Assembly: GCF_900100275.1 (NCBI RefSeq)
Contig: NZ_FNET01000005.1
Coordinates: 62,001-126,000, forward strand
Direction of reading: 5' to 3'
Source of the DNA: Lentzea albidocapillata subsp. violacea
Lineage (GTDB): Bacteria; Actinomycetota; Actinomycetes; Mycobacteriales; Pseudonocardiaceae
Length of the DNA stretch: 64,000 nucleotides
The notes under the pieces were generated by a model, which saw only the letters and a program-made list of their open reading frames with translations, ran no database searches and was not told where the DNA came from. Positions within the stretch are counted from its first letter, which is position 1, and each line of letters starts with the position of its first letter. Shown here one piece after another: positions 14,970 to 23,789 of the stretch. The translations under genes and the position numbers were made by a program.

Positions 14970-15871
14970 CAGGGCGTGACCTCGTCAACGCCGCGGCGCA
15001 GCACGTCGACCAGGGCGACGCGGACCTCGGCCGACAGCAGCGGCAGCAGGGCCTTGGCCACCTCTGCCGGGTCGGTGCCGCCGAACGAGAGCGCGCGGAC
15101 GGCGTCAAGGACCTTGGTCTCGTCGTCGGTGAGCTGACCCGTCAGCCCGAGGAGCCGGTCAAGCTTGATGCCGTTGAGGTCGACGTAGCGCAGCAGGTCC
15201 TTGCCGGTGGTGTCATAGGTGTCCGCGCCAGACCGGACCGCGCCTGTGCGGAAGAACAGTTCGTACAGGCCGCGGATGGCACTCTCCGTGTACCGGAAGT
15301 ACTCCTCCAGACTCATGCGCTGGCGTTCGGTTTCCCCGTCGTTCTCGTGCGGGTACCGGGCGAACTGGTCGGTCAGTGCCATGTCGTTGTCTCCGTCCAC
15401 TCCAGGCCAGACGTCGGCCACGATGCTGATGTCGTAGTGCCCCGGCGCTTTCGCGCGGCCGGTGCCTTCCGGCGCGGTGTGCTGCTTGGCCACGCAGCCC
15501 GCCGGGATGTTCTGGACGCCGTCGTACTCAGCAACCCAGAAGTGCGGCCGGGCCACACCGGCGCGATCGAACGCCGCCCGCACGAGGTGTAGGTGATTGC
15601 GGTAGTTGCAGTAGATCGTCGGGTCGATGCCGCGGCGTCGAGCCCGCTGCACCCACCCCACGCCGAGGTCGGCCGGCCAGTAGCCCTTTGGCTCGAGGTT
15701 GAGCACGACGCCGTGGTCGCGGCCCAGCGCCGTGATCGTCACCTTGGAGGCATTGGGGAACAGGCCCCACTCCTCGGCGCTCCAGGCGTACAGGCCGTCG
15801 ATGTAGCCCGCGACCATCTGCGCGGTGCGGGGGATCGCCCTGGGACTCACCGAGTCGTACATTGTCCGCAC
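14969..15871 (-). CDS. endolysin, DUF1906 / GH25-like lysin
   Basis: 300 residues. The N-terminal ~170 residues carry the glycoside-hydrolase-like pattern of actinophage lysins: MYDSVSPRAIPRTAQMVAGYIDG, WGLFPNASKVTITALG, VLNLEPKG, QRARRRGIDPTIYCNYRN and HFWVAEYDG. The rest is helical, perhaps the wall- or holin-interacting part. The GTG at 15871 is chosen since AAGGAGG lies five bases ahead; an ATG nine bases further in is the alternative. It degrades peptidoglycan at the end of the lytic cycle. Confidence 0.85.
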   Translation of the reverse strand: MRTMYDSVSPRAIPRTAQMVAGYIDGLYAWSAEEWGLFPNASKVTITALGRDHGVVLNLEPKGYWPADLGVGWVQRARRRGIDPTIYCNYRNHLHLVRAAFDRAGVARPHFWVAEYDGVQNIPAGCVAKQHTAPEGTGRAKAPGHYDISIVADVWPGVDGDNDMALTDQFARYPHENDGETERQRMSLEEYFRYTESAIRGLYELFFRTGAVRSGADTYDTTGKDLLRYVDLNGIKLDRLLGLTGQLTDDETKVLDAVRALSFGGTDPAEVAKALLPLLSAEVRVALVDVLRRGVDEVTP

Positions 15872-15872
15872 T

Positions 15873-16160
15873 TCAGCCTCCTTGGATCGCGGTCACAACG
15901 GCGGCGATCGACACCAGGACCGCGATGACTGCGATGACCGTGGTGATGCCCCACCTGCGGCCAGCGGTGTTGTTCTGCTGCTGCAGCAATAAGGCGTCGA
16001 TCTGGCGCTGCTTGTGCGCCCCCTCGACTTCGAGCTTGGTGATGCGGGTGGCGTGATCGCCGAGCTTGACGTCCAGCTTTTCGTCCAGCCTGACGAAGGA
16101 GGACTTGAGCTCGTCGAGCAGGGACATCACCCAGGCGGCTGAGACGTCGTTTTCGGACAT
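15873..16160 (-). CDS. XhlA-like lysis-associated membrane protein
   Basis: 95 residues: a coiled-coil region (LLDELKSSFVRLDEKLDVKL...ITKLEVEGAHKQRQIDALLL) followed by one C-terminal transmembrane helix (TTVIAVIAVLVSIAAVVTAI). This is the layout of haemolysin XhlA-type proteins, which assist holins. AAGGGGG precedes the ATG. Together with 14592-14969 it suggests a two-component membrane lesion system. Confidence 0.75.
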   Translation of the reverse strand: MSENDVSAAWVMSLLDELKSSFVRLDEKLDVKLGDHATRITKLEVEGAHKQRQIDALLLQQQNNTAGRRWGITTVIAVIAVLVSIAAVVTAIQGG

Positions 16161-16205
16161 GGCACATGGCCCCCTTGGAGTTGATTGGTTGTCCGCTGTG
16201 GACGT

Positions 16206-16673
16206 TCAGGCGAGGCCTTGGGCAAACACGGCCATCCAGCCGATGTTGTCGGCGTCTGCCTCCAGCTTCCCGGTGCCGGCGTCGTTGTATGCCGACAGCC
16301 CAACTGTGATCTGCCCACCGGAGGGCGTGACGTCGGAGAACACCTGGGACAAAGCCTGGAAGTCGTCGAACGCGGTGGCGGTGTGGATGCGGCGCTTACG
16401 CGCGTAGGCCTTCTTCGGGGTCGACGTGGTCACCGACGCGCCACCGGCGGCACGGATCAGGAAGAAGCCGGTGCCCACAAGCGTGTTGGTCCACCCGGCG
16501 TCGACCAGGACCCAGTAGTTGATGCCGGTGAACGCGGGCACCGTCAACGTCTGCAGCATGACCTCACTCGTCGTGAACGTCGCGCTGTCGACCGTCCACG
16601 TGGTCTGTCCGACGAGCCTGCCCAGCGCGTTGAGCCGGGCCGCGGTGGCGTGGTTGCCTGCGGCGAGTGACAT
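16206..16673 (-). CDS. phage minor structural protein
   Basis: 155 residues, beta-rich, starting MSLAAGNHATAARLNALGRLVGQTTW. Short proteins of this kind, with this N-terminus, follow the minor tail gene in many actinophages and are thought to be tail-tip or baseplate components (comparable to DUF7298-type proteins). AGGAGG precedes the ATG. The exact role is not known. Confidence 0.6.
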   Translation of the reverse strand: MSLAAGNHATAARLNALGRLVGQTTWTVDSATFTTSEVMLQTLTVPAFTGINYWVLVDAGWTNTLVGTGFFLIRAAGGASVTTSTPKKAYARKRRIHTATAFDDFQALSQVFSDVTPSGGQITVGLSAYNDAGTGKLEADADNIGWMAVFAQGLA

Positions 16674-16683
16674 CGCTGACCTC

Positions 16684-19407
16684 CTACAGTCCGATGTAGT
16701 TCGGTGCGGCCAGTTGCACCGGCGCTCCGGCGGCGTGGCTCTTTTCCACGCCGTTGACGCTGCGGGCCGACACCGTCGCGGTCTGCGGGCTCGACGCCCC
16801 GGACATGGCCGAGACCGTGATGACCTCGCCGCCGATCTGCAGGTCGAGCGGGTAGTCGCCGGAGTCGGTCGACCACAGCTCTTGCGTGGACACGATCGAC
16901 AGGCTCAGGGCGCCGCTGGAGACGCCGACGCCCAGCGTCGAGCTGCCGCTGTCGATGCGGTCGCGTGCCGCGTCGTCGAGCACCAGGACGTCGTAGGGCG
17001 AGGCCGGTGCGCCGGTGGTCTCGATCTTGTGGTCGAACGCGCCGAGGGTCTCGGTGTAGCCGCGCGCGATCTGGTCGACGACGTCGTAGCTGTGCGAGTC
17101 GGCGACCGTGCCGGACACCGTCAGCCGGTCGCCGATGTCGAGATCGAGCGCGGCCGCGGACAGCGTCGCGTTCGCGACCACGTGCGGGCTCGCACGGTCG
17201 ATCGCGATGGCCGGGTAGCGCGGCTCGTCGACCGTGCCCAGGCGCAGCAGCCAGTTGGCGAGGTCGGGCAGCTGCGCGTCAGCCTCGACGTTGACGTCCA
17301 CTGTGGAGTCGTAGCGCCCGACGCCACCGGCCGAGGGGTCAAGCACCGACATGCGGCCGGTGGTCTGCACCGCGCGCGCGGTCGCCCCGTCGACCCTGCG
17401 GGCGGTGACGTCGTTGCGAGTGGCCTGATCGTCGTCGACCGGCTCGTACGGTGCCGCGACCTCGCCCGCCGCGTAGTCCAGAGAAGCTCGCGCGCCTTGG
17501 CTGTAGATCGACTCGCGGGTGCGGTAGGCGACGCCGAGCTCCCCGCACGACTCATAGAGGATGCCGGTGTCGGCGGCCTCGCACTCGCGCAGCAGCTCCA
17601 GCAGCGTGCCCACCGGCTGCGGTCCCATCCGCATGGACGAGGTACGCGTGCCGTGGATCGCGACCGAGACCGCGTTCTCGGTGCACAGCCGAACGATCCG
17701 GGCCGCGGCGGTCTCGCCGATGTAGGCGTTCAGTTCTAGGGCCAGGTCGAACAGCGTCGTGATCTGGTCCTGCACCGAGATGTGCCCGATGACGGAGTCG
17801 CCGAGGTTTCGCTGCGGTGCCATCCACACCCGCGTCGCGCGCCCGGTGGACTGCGCCGGCGCGGTGCCGCTGGTGAACGCACCCCCGACGGCCCCGACCT
17901 GCAGAGTGCTAATCAGCCAGTTGACGTCGCTGCCGCTGTCGGAGAGCTCGACGCTGACGCGCAGCAGCTTGCCCTGCGGAGCGAAGCCGATGTTGGCGGT
18001 GGAGAACGGGATCGTGACCTCGTCGCGGCAGCCCTCCAGCCGCAGCAGCCCGGCACCGCCGTAGACCAGCTGCCAGAACGTCAGGCTGCCGCTGGTGTAG
18101 ACGCGGGCGATGATCGCGTCCGTCGCGACACCAGCCGCCGGCATGTGCATCAGGAACCGCAGCTGGATCTTGCCAGTGCTGGTGTAGGTCGGGACCGACG
18201 CGTCCCATGTGGACGTGCCCATCGTGGGAAGCGGTTCGCTGCACACGAAGCCGTCATCGGCCGACAGGCTCGGCGTTCCGGCGATCACCATCGGCGGTCC
18301 GTCGGGCAGCCCGGACGCGATCTGCACGGAGTCGCGGCCGTCCTCGCACGGCCAGTACGCCACCGGACTGATCGACAGGAGCGCCCGGTGCAGCGCCGAG
18401 TGCAGCACCGGCGCGCCCTGACCGAGGCGGCGCATGATGCCCCACGCCTCGATCGGCACCCACTTGTCGTTACCGGACAGGTCCCACCGTGGCGGCAGCG
18501 ACGACACCTCACCGATGTAGCGCGGCGAGGACACCACGACGTCGGTGTAGGTGAACACCCACGGCAGGGCGTTGCTGTTGCTGGCGGACACGCCGGACCG
18601 GATGCCGACCCACCCGGCGCGCGCGGCCGGCAGGGTGCCGCTGACGTGCCATCCCGCCGGCTCCGCGGCCGAGGCCGCCCACACCTTCGCGCGCAGGACC
18701 GAGCCCTCCAACTGCGCGCGGACCCGCAGTGCCTGCGACGAGGTGTGCGTCAGCCCGGCGATCGTGACGGTGTCGGAGTAGTTGGTGCCGTCGACGTGCA
18801 TCAGCTTCACCGTGACCGCCTCGGCGGAGGTGATCACCACCCGCACTATGTAGTAGTCCGTAGTGGACAGACCGCCGAGCACGAGGTTGCACGGCTCGAC
18901 GTCGCCGCCCGTCACGTCGGACACCGCCAGCGACACCGTCGCCGCGACGTCGACCCTGCCCTGCACCAGGCCGGCCAGGTAGGTCATGCGGAAGCGGTTG
19001 GTCACGGGGACCGAGTGCGTGCCGCCGGACGGAGTCACGGCGAACTCGCCGGCCACCGTGCCGACAGATCCGTGCGTCGTCCACGGGTGGCCCGAGCTCG
19101 ACGTGTCCCACCCGTTCGCGACGATGCGCGCGAAGACATCGGCGGCCAGCCGCAGCGCGAGCCGCAGCGGGGTGTTGCGGCCGAGCGTGCCGTACCACGG
19201 GCCCACCGGGTTGCGCGGCGAGAACCGGCCGTCGGAGTTGTCGAGCTGCAGCCCCACCCGAGACGGACCCGCCTGCCCGTTCTCGGAGCGGTCCCCGCGC
19301 TCGACGTCGAACGCCTCCTTCACCCGGATGTAGTCGGCGATCGACTGCCAGTCGCCACCGACGTACATGTCGGCGTCCAGCGGAAGCTGCGTGTCCGGAA
19401 AGCTCAC
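16684..19407 (-). CDS. minor tail protein (tail tip) with LamG-like insertion
   Basis: 907 residues. The start (LDADMYVGGDWQSIADYIRV) and SRVGLQLDNSDGRFSPRNP are typical of actinophage minor tail proteins. Residues about 330-510 contain SPVAYWPCEDGRDS, the start of a LamG/concanavalin-like carbohydrate-binding module; the C-terminal third (VDDDQATRNDVTARRVDGATAR...) resembles the tail-tip hub. GTG start. Overlaps the tape-measure stop by four bases. The large rightward frame on the other strand here is a shadow. Confidence 0.85.
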   Translation of the reverse strand: MSFPDTQLPLDADMYVGGDWQSIADYIRVKEAFDVERGDRSENGQAGPSRVGLQLDNSDGRFSPRNPVGPWYGTLGRNTPLRLALRLAADVFARIVANGWDTSSSGHPWTTHGSVGTVAGEFAVTPSGGTHSVPVTNRFRMTYLAGLVQGRVDVAATVSLAVSDVTGGDVEPCNLVLGGLSTTDYYIVRVVITSAEAVTVKLMHVDGTNYSDTVTIAGLTHTSSQALRVRAQLEGSVLRAKVWAASAAEPAGWHVSGTLPAARAGWVGIRSGVSASNSNALPWVFTYTDVVVSSPRYIGEVSSLPPRWDLSGNDKWVPIEAWGIMRRLGQGAPVLHSALHRALLSISPVAYWPCEDGRDSVQIASGLPDGPPMVIAGTPSLSADDGFVCSEPLPTMGTSTWDASVPTYTSTGKIQLRFLMHMPAAGVATDAIIARVYTSGSLTFWQLVYGGAGLLRLEGCRDEVTIPFSTANIGFAPQGKLLRVSVELSDSGSDVNWLISTLQVGAVGGAFTSGTAPAQSTGRATRVWMAPQRNLGDSVIGHISVQDQITTLFDLALELNAYIGETAAARIVRLCTENAVSVAIHGTRTSSMRMGPQPVGTLLELLRECEAADTGILYESCGELGVAYRTRESIYSQGARASLDYAAGEVAAPYEPVDDDQATRNDVTARRVDGATARAVQTTGRMSVLDPSAGGVGRYDSTVDVNVEADAQLPDLANWLLRLGTVDEPRYPAIAIDRASPHVVANATLSAAALDLDIGDRLTVSGTVADSHSYDVVDQIARGYTETLGAFDHKIETTGAPASPYDVLVLDDAARDRIDSGSSTLGVGVSSGALSLSIVSTQELWSTDSGDYPLDLQIGGEVITVSAMSGASSPQTATVSARSVNGVEKSHAAGAPVQLAAPNYIGL

Positions 19408-21494
19408 CGTCGCCCCCTTCCCAGCACGAGCTGCACGTCGCCGCCGCGGGCGACGATCTCCTTGGACAGGACCTCGACCAGCAGCGCGCCCAGCTTCGAG
19501 CCGTCGCTGCCGATCTCCAGCCGGATCGGACGCTCACCACGTGCCGCGGCGAACCCGCCACCGGCCGCGCCGGCACCCGTCCCGCCGGCACCGCCGCCGA
19601 ACTGGTCTCGGGTGCCCTCGGCGAGCTGTCGTGCCGCGGTGACCGCGACTCCGCGGCGCGAGTCGATACCCGCGCCGAACGCCGCGGCGATCGACTGGCC
19701 CGAATAGCTGACCCAGCCCTTGCCCGAGAACGGTCCCTCGATCGCAGGGCTGAAGGGGAACAGGTTGCGGATGCTGCCGAGCGCGCCGGAGATCTTGTTC
19801 TTGACGGTCTGCACCATGCTCATGAAGCCGTCGGCGAGGGACCGCAGCATCGACGCGCCGCTGTCGTAGAGCTGCCCCGGCAATCCTGACAGGACGGACA
19901 TGATCTTGCCGGGCAGTTCGGTCACTCTGCTGATCAGGTTTCCCAGCCAGGTCACCGCCGCGGTGTAGGCGGAGGAGAACGCGCCGCCGATCGCCGACGC
20001 CACGCGCGGCACTGCGCCGACCAGCCAGTTGATCGCGGCGCTCAGCCTGCTGCTGATGTCGAGCGCCATCGTGCTCACCAAGCCGATCACCCACTGCATC
20101 GCCGGGGCGAGCAGACCGACCAGCCAGCCGACCAGCTGCGCCACCAGCACGATCAACGGCGTCAGCGCCGACACGATCGCGATCAGCGGCGGGAACAGGG
20201 CGGCGGTCAGGGGGACCAGCGACACCATGATGTTGACCAGCTCGTCGAGGATCGGCGCGACCGCCGACAGCGCGCCGAACAGCAGCGTGGCCAGCGCGCC
20301 CGCGAGCGAGCCGACCAGCGGCAGCAGCGGCATGATCGCGTCGAGCAGCTTGAGCAGCGCGCCCGAAACGAACTGCACGATCACGCCGAGGATCTGCGTG
20401 ACGATCGGCACCAGCGCCACCAGGATCGGCGCCAGCCCCCCGACGAGCGACGCGACCACCTGAGCCAGCGTGGGAATCAGCGACATGATCGGGGTGAGCA
20501 GCGAGGCGAGCACCGGCACCAGCGGCATCACCGCGTCCACAATGGACGCGAACACCGGGGCGAGCTGCACCAGGACGGCGCCGAGCTGGGTGAAGATCTC
20601 CGCCAGCGCTCCACCGGCCGCGGCGAGCAGCCGGCCGATCGCCTCCGCCAGCGGCATGATCGCCGTCGCGACCGCCGCGAGCGCCGGACCGAGCGCGCTC
20701 AGCACAGGCCCCAGCGCGGAGACCAGCGAGCTGACGAGCGAGCTGATCACGGGCAGCAGCGCCGACAGGATCGTGCCGCCGACCGCAGCGAACGTGCCCA
20801 GCAGCGTGCCCAGGGTGGGCAGCAGCTGCGCCAAGAATCCGCCGAGCGCGGAGAACGCGGTGCCCGCACCCTCGGCGCCGGCACTGAGGTTGGCGAAGAA
20901 GCCACCCAGGCCGGTACCGAGCGAGGCCAGCAGGTTCGCCAGCCCGTCGATCGCCGGGCCGCTGGCCTTGAGGGCCGTGACGAAACCCGGCATCGCGTTG
21001 ACGGCCAGGCCGGTGATGCCCTCGGTGAGGGTCAGCAGCATCGGGCCGACCGCGGCGAACGCCTGCCCGAGCATCGGGGCGATCTGGGAGAAGCTCTTGC
21101 CAAGCTCGCCCGCGATCTTGACGAACACGGGCACGAGCGGCGCGGCCGCCTTGGTGAGCTCGGCCTTGACCTTGGTGCCCAGGCTCGTGAACGCCGCGAC
21201 GACCTGAGCGTTCTCCTTGAGCGCCATGGCGCCGAGCCCGGCGATCGCCAGCGGTAGCGCGGCCAGCGCGCCACCGGCTAGCAGGGCGCCACCAGCCGCG
21301 GCCGCGCCGACGCCGGCGAACACCTTGGTCAGCGTCAGCAGCGCCGAGACGTTGCGCCGGGCCATGTCGCCGGTCATCTGGCCGGCGTGGCGCAGCACGA
21401 CCGCGGCCGCCATCGCGGTCGCGCTGATCCCCTTGATGATCTTGCTGACGCCGTCGCGGCCCAAGAAGTTGAACAGCAGGCTGGTGTCCGACAT
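19404..21494 (-). CDS. tape measure protein
   Basis: 696 residues, long and strongly hydrophobic with extended helical repeats rich in alanine, leucine and valine (PVISSLVSSLVSALGPVLSALG...), as in siphovirus tape measure proteins that set tail length and pass into the cell during DNA entry. Position directly behind the frameshifted chaperone genes is canonical. About 700 residues predicts a rather short tail, near 100 nm by the usual rule of about 0.15 nm per residue (estimate). Confidence 0.92.
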   Translation of the reverse strand: MSDTSLLFNFLGRDGVSKIIKGISATAMAAAVVLRHAGQMTGDMARRNVSALLTLTKVFAGVGAAAAGGALLAGGALAALPLAIAGLGAMALKENAQVVAAFTSLGTKVKAELTKAAAPLVPVFVKIAGELGKSFSQIAPMLGQAFAAVGPMLLTLTEGITGLAVNAMPGFVTALKASGPAIDGLANLLASLGTGLGGFFANLSAGAEGAGTAFSALGGFLAQLLPTLGTLLGTFAAVGGTILSALLPVISSLVSSLVSALGPVLSALGPALAAVATAIMPLAEAIGRLLAAAGGALAEIFTQLGAVLVQLAPVFASIVDAVMPLVPVLASLLTPIMSLIPTLAQVVASLVGGLAPILVALVPIVTQILGVIVQFVSGALLKLLDAIMPLLPLVGSLAGALATLLFGALSAVAPILDELVNIMVSLVPLTAALFPPLIAIVSALTPLIVLVAQLVGWLVGLLAPAMQWVIGLVSTMALDISSRLSAAINWLVGAVPRVASAIGGAFSSAYTAAVTWLGNLISRVTELPGKIMSVLSGLPGQLYDSGASMLRSLADGFMSMVQTVKNKISGALGSIRNLFPFSPAIEGPFSGKGWVSYSGQSIAAAFGAGIDSRRGVAVTAARQLAEGTRDQFGGGAGGTGAGAAGGGFAAARGERPIRLEIGSDGSKLGALLVEVLSKEIVARGGDVQLVLGRGRR

Positions 21495-21529
21495 CGCGAG
21501 GAGTCACCTCCTCGCATCGGATCAGCCGG

Positions 21530-22095
21530 TCAACGCCGCTGCTGGCGTTGTTGCTCGGCGTGGTGCTTACGGATGGCGTCGACCTCGGCGAAGCACTGCC
21601 GAAGCTGCGCGACCGTCAGGCCTTGTTGCTCGGACGGCGGGATGTGGAGGTGGAGGGCGATTTCGACGGCGTATTCGTGGCGCCGCTCGGTGAGGCTTTT
21701 CCCTTGGCCGCCACGTCCTCGGGGGTGATGTGCTTGGCCAGCTCGGTGTCGATGTACGCCAGTGCCTTCTCGCGGTCCGCTGCGGGGAGCGTCGCGTTCT
21801 CGGTCTGCTTGCGCATCGACAGCAGCTCGTCGCGGTCGAGCTCGATGGTGAACGCGCGCCGCTCGAACCGGGGCAGGTCGGCGTACGCCAGCGTCGGGTG
21901 GATCAGGCGCTGCAGGTGCCACAGCAGTACCCGCCGGGCCCGCGTCTGTCCCTGCAGGATGCCGACGTGGAACTCATCGAACGTGCCGCGGTAGTGGTAC
22001 TCGATCTCCTCGGCCGCGTCGTCGAAAACCTTGTTGGGATCGAAGTCGTCCCACACCTGCTCGTCGCCGTCGGACGGCTTGTACTTGATGATCAT
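21530..22095 (-). CDS. tail assembly chaperone, frameshifted long form (GT)
   Basis: Product of a -1 ribosomal frameshift: residues 1-133 are shared with the short form, then reading slips at G-GGA-AAA and continues SLTERRHEYAVEIALHLHIP... for 55 residues to the stop at 21530, giving about 188 residues. The downstream frame has no plausible start of its own, and its sequence (PSEQQGLTVAQLRQCFAEVDAIR) looks like a normal chaperone T domain. This arrangement is conserved in long-tailed phages and sets the G:GT ratio needed for tail assembly. Confidence 0.85.
21616..22095 (-). CDS. tail assembly chaperone, short form (G)
   Basis: 159 residues from ATG 22095 (MIIKYKPSDGDEQVWDDFDPNKVFDDAAEE...). 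Corresponds to gpG of lambda-type tails, which coats the tape measure during tail assembly. The last 26 residues (GKASPSGATNTPSKSPSTST...) are low-complexity and are replaced when ribosomes shift frame at 21697-21703. Confidence 0.88.
   Translation of the reverse strand: MIIKYKPSDGDEQVWDDFDPNKVFDDAAEEIEYHYRGTFDEFHVGILQGQTRARRVLLWHLQRLIHPTLAYADLPRFERRAFTIELDRDELLSMRKQTENATLPAADREKALAYIDTELAKHITPEDVAAKGKASPSGATNTPSKSPSTSTSRRPSNKA
21697..21703 (-). promoter_or_regulatory. -1 programmed frameshift site GGGAAAA
   Basis: On the minus strand the heptamer G-GGA-AAA fits X-XXY-YYZ in the frame of the chaperone gene and joins exactly the two open frames. Confidence 0.85.
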
Positions 22096-22102
22096 GGCGG
22101 GA

Positions 22103-22588
22103 TCACACCTTTCGTCGGAGCCGCTTCTCGGCGGCCTTGATCACGTTGCGGGCAGCCCGCTTGTGCGCGCTGCGGTCTGCTCTCACGGTCTTGTCGAACC
22201 AGCCCGGCGCACCGACCTGGCGCACGCGCTGGCGCGGGTTGCCGATCATCGGCCGCCGGAACGACTTCTGGTTGAGGCGCTTGGGCGCGTTGCGGAACTT
22301 GCGGACGTTGGGGGTCTTCTTGGCCTTCAGCGTCGCGCCGGGGAACTTGCCGGTCGGGCGGATCTGCACCATGACCTTGGCCGCGACGCGGCTGCGCAAC
22401 TTCATGCCGGCGTGGCCCTTGCTCGGCATCGCCCGGATCGCCGCGCGGGCCTTGGTCCGGGTGGGGTTCAGCGCGCCCCGGAACTCCTTGACCATGTCCT
22501 TGCGCAGCGCCTTGCCGTCCTCTTCCGACTTCATCGCGCGGGCCAGGCGCACGAGGCGCTTCTCGTCGTAGGTCATCTCGACCGGCAC
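22103..22588 (-). CDS. basic phage protein between tail tube and tail chaperones
   Basis: 161 residues, very rich in lysine and arginine (AKARAAIRAMPSKGH..., NVRKFRNAPKRLNQKSFRRP), starting MPVEMTYDEKRLVRLARAM. The size and composition recall HK97 gp10-like neck or tail-completion proteins, although those usually precede the tail tube gene. A hairpin separates it from the tail tube gene upstream. Role uncertain. Confidence 0.6.
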   Translation of the reverse strand: MPVEMTYDEKRLVRLARAMKSEEDGKALRKDMVKEFRGALNPTRTKARAAIRAMPSKGHAGMKLRSRVAAKVMVQIRPTGKFPGATLKAKKTPNVRKFRNAPKRLNQKSFRRPMIGNPRQRVRQVGAPGWFDKTVRADRSAHKRAARNVIKAAEKRLRRKV

Positions 22589-22599
22589 GCGATCACCAC

Positions 22600-22638
22600 C
22601 TACTCGAAAGCAATTCTTCGAGTGTTGCTTTCAAGTAG
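22600..22638 (-). terminator. hairpin after the second tail-tube gene
   Basis: 14-bp inverted repeat with one mismatch (22600-22613 with 22625-22638), directly behind the tail-tube stop. It could reduce expression of the following genes. It contains TTTCAAGTAGG, an 11-mer that also occurs in the switch region at 43648-43658. Confidence 0.6.
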
Positions 22639-22639
22639 G

Positions 22640-23050
22640 TCAGGCGACGGCGCGGGCGATCGCGCCGGAGGTCTTCCAGTCGACGTCGAACTCGTTGACG
22701 CCACCGACCTCACCGGCGATCGGCTTGTGCGAGCTGACCAGCAGGTTGCCCGAGTAGGTCGGGTTGCTCGCGCTGACCGCGGTGTTGACCGCGCGGGCCG
22801 AGAACGTGACGACGGTCCCGAAGATGCCCCACAGGATCTCGTCGAGCGCGCCGTCGGCCAGGTCGTTGATCCACTTCAACGCGAGCGCACCATCCTTGAG
22901 GCCACCCAAGCGCGTCTTCCAGCCCAGGCTGCCGAACGTCGTGACGTCCTTCTCCTCGACCTCCATGCCGAGCTCGGCCTTGGCGCAGTAAGTCGACAGG
23001 TCGTTGCCGGAGACCGTCACCAACGCGGCGGTCAACACCATGAAAGTCAT
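22640..23050 (-). CDS. tail tube paralogue (small)
   Basis: 136 residues from ATG 23050 (GAGG seven bases ahead). The segment NDLSTYCAKAELGMEVEEKDVTTFGS...RLGGLKDG matches the N-terminal part of the next upstream product (VDLTGVSNKVELALDREEKDRTTFGS...RTGGLFDS), so the two are tandem paralogues of the tail-tube fold. One is presumably the major tube subunit; the smaller may be the main one by size, or a minor variant. Two tube genes in a row is not the lambda pattern. Confidence 0.75.
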   Translation of the reverse strand: MTFMVLTAALVTVSGNDLSTYCAKAELGMEVEEKDVTTFGSLGWKTRLGGLKDGALALKWINDLADGALDEILWGIFGTVVTFSARAVNTAVSASNPTYSGNLLVSSHKPIAGEVGGVNEFDVDWKTSGAIARAVA

Positions 23051-23057
23051 TGCTACC

Positions 23058-23789
23058 TCACTTGATTCCGAAGGAGACGACGAACAGGAACGACGGCCCG
23101 ACGCCCGTGATCGTCCACTTGGGACGCCACCAGGTATCGGTGATCGCGCCCGCAACGCGACCGGCTTCCTGCGCGCCAGTGTCGGTCGCGGCCGCGAACG
23201 ACAGCCGCGTCGTCGGGCTGGCAAACGCCTCGGCGTCGTCGGACTCGATCTCGACCGTGATCGACGGCGTGGTGCCCGCGGCCGACAACACGTGCAGGCA
23301 CGCGTAGAGGTGCTGGCCGGCGGCGACCGCGCCGAGCTCCAGCGCCGTGCCGGTGCCGGTGGCGGTACGTGCCGTGCCGGGCGGATGGGCGATGAGACCG
23401 CGTGCGGTGGGCCAGTCGCCCTTGGCCTCGGCCTCCCATGGCGCGACCTCACCGACCGCGCCGAGCAGCTTGTAGGTCGTGCCGAGCGCCTTGGTCAGAT
23501 ACGCGACGTCGCCGACCAGGGCGCCGTGCTCGGTCGCCGTCCACGCGTCGTGCGCGCCCAGTCGCGCCCACATGTGGTCGTCGACCATGGCGGCGCTGCC
23601 GGCTTCCCAGAAGCCGGATGCCGACACCGACGAGTCGAACAGCCCGCCGGTGCGCTCCTTCGCGCCGCCGCTGCCGAAGGTCGTGCGGTCCTTCTCCTCG
23701 CGGTCCAGCGCCAGCTCGACCTTGTTGCTGACGCCGGTGAGGTCGACACCGCCAGCGAACAGCCGGCAGTTGGTGAGCACGCGGAACAT
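23058..23789 (-). CDS. major tail protein (tube), large paralogue
   Basis: 243 residues. The N-terminal ~60 residues carry the tube signature shared with 22640-23050; the C-terminal half contains a beta-sandwich-like region with HVLSAAGTTPSITVEIESDD, resembling the Ig-like domain often appended to phage tail tube proteins. Overlaps the upstream gene by one base. Which of the two paralogues forms the tube lattice cannot be decided from sequence alone. Confidence 0.75.
   Translation of the reverse strand: MFRVLTNCRLFAGGVDLTGVSNKVELALDREEKDRTTFGSGGAKERTGGLFDSSVSASGFWEAGSAAMVDDHMWARLGAHDAWTATEHGALVGDVAYLTKALGTTYKLLGAVGEVAPWEAEAKGDWPTARGLIAHPPGTARTATGTGTALELGAVAAGQHLYACLHVLSAAGTTPSITVEIESDDAEAFASPTTRLSFAAATDTGAQEAGRVAGAITDTWWRPKWTITGVGPSFLFVVSFGIK

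Noticed and set aside
16519-19707. Long rightward open frames (406 and 641 codons) across the minor tail gene
   Set aside because: Antisense shadows of high-GC coding: arginine/histidine/aspartate-rich, no domain, and the opposite strand has clear tail proteins.
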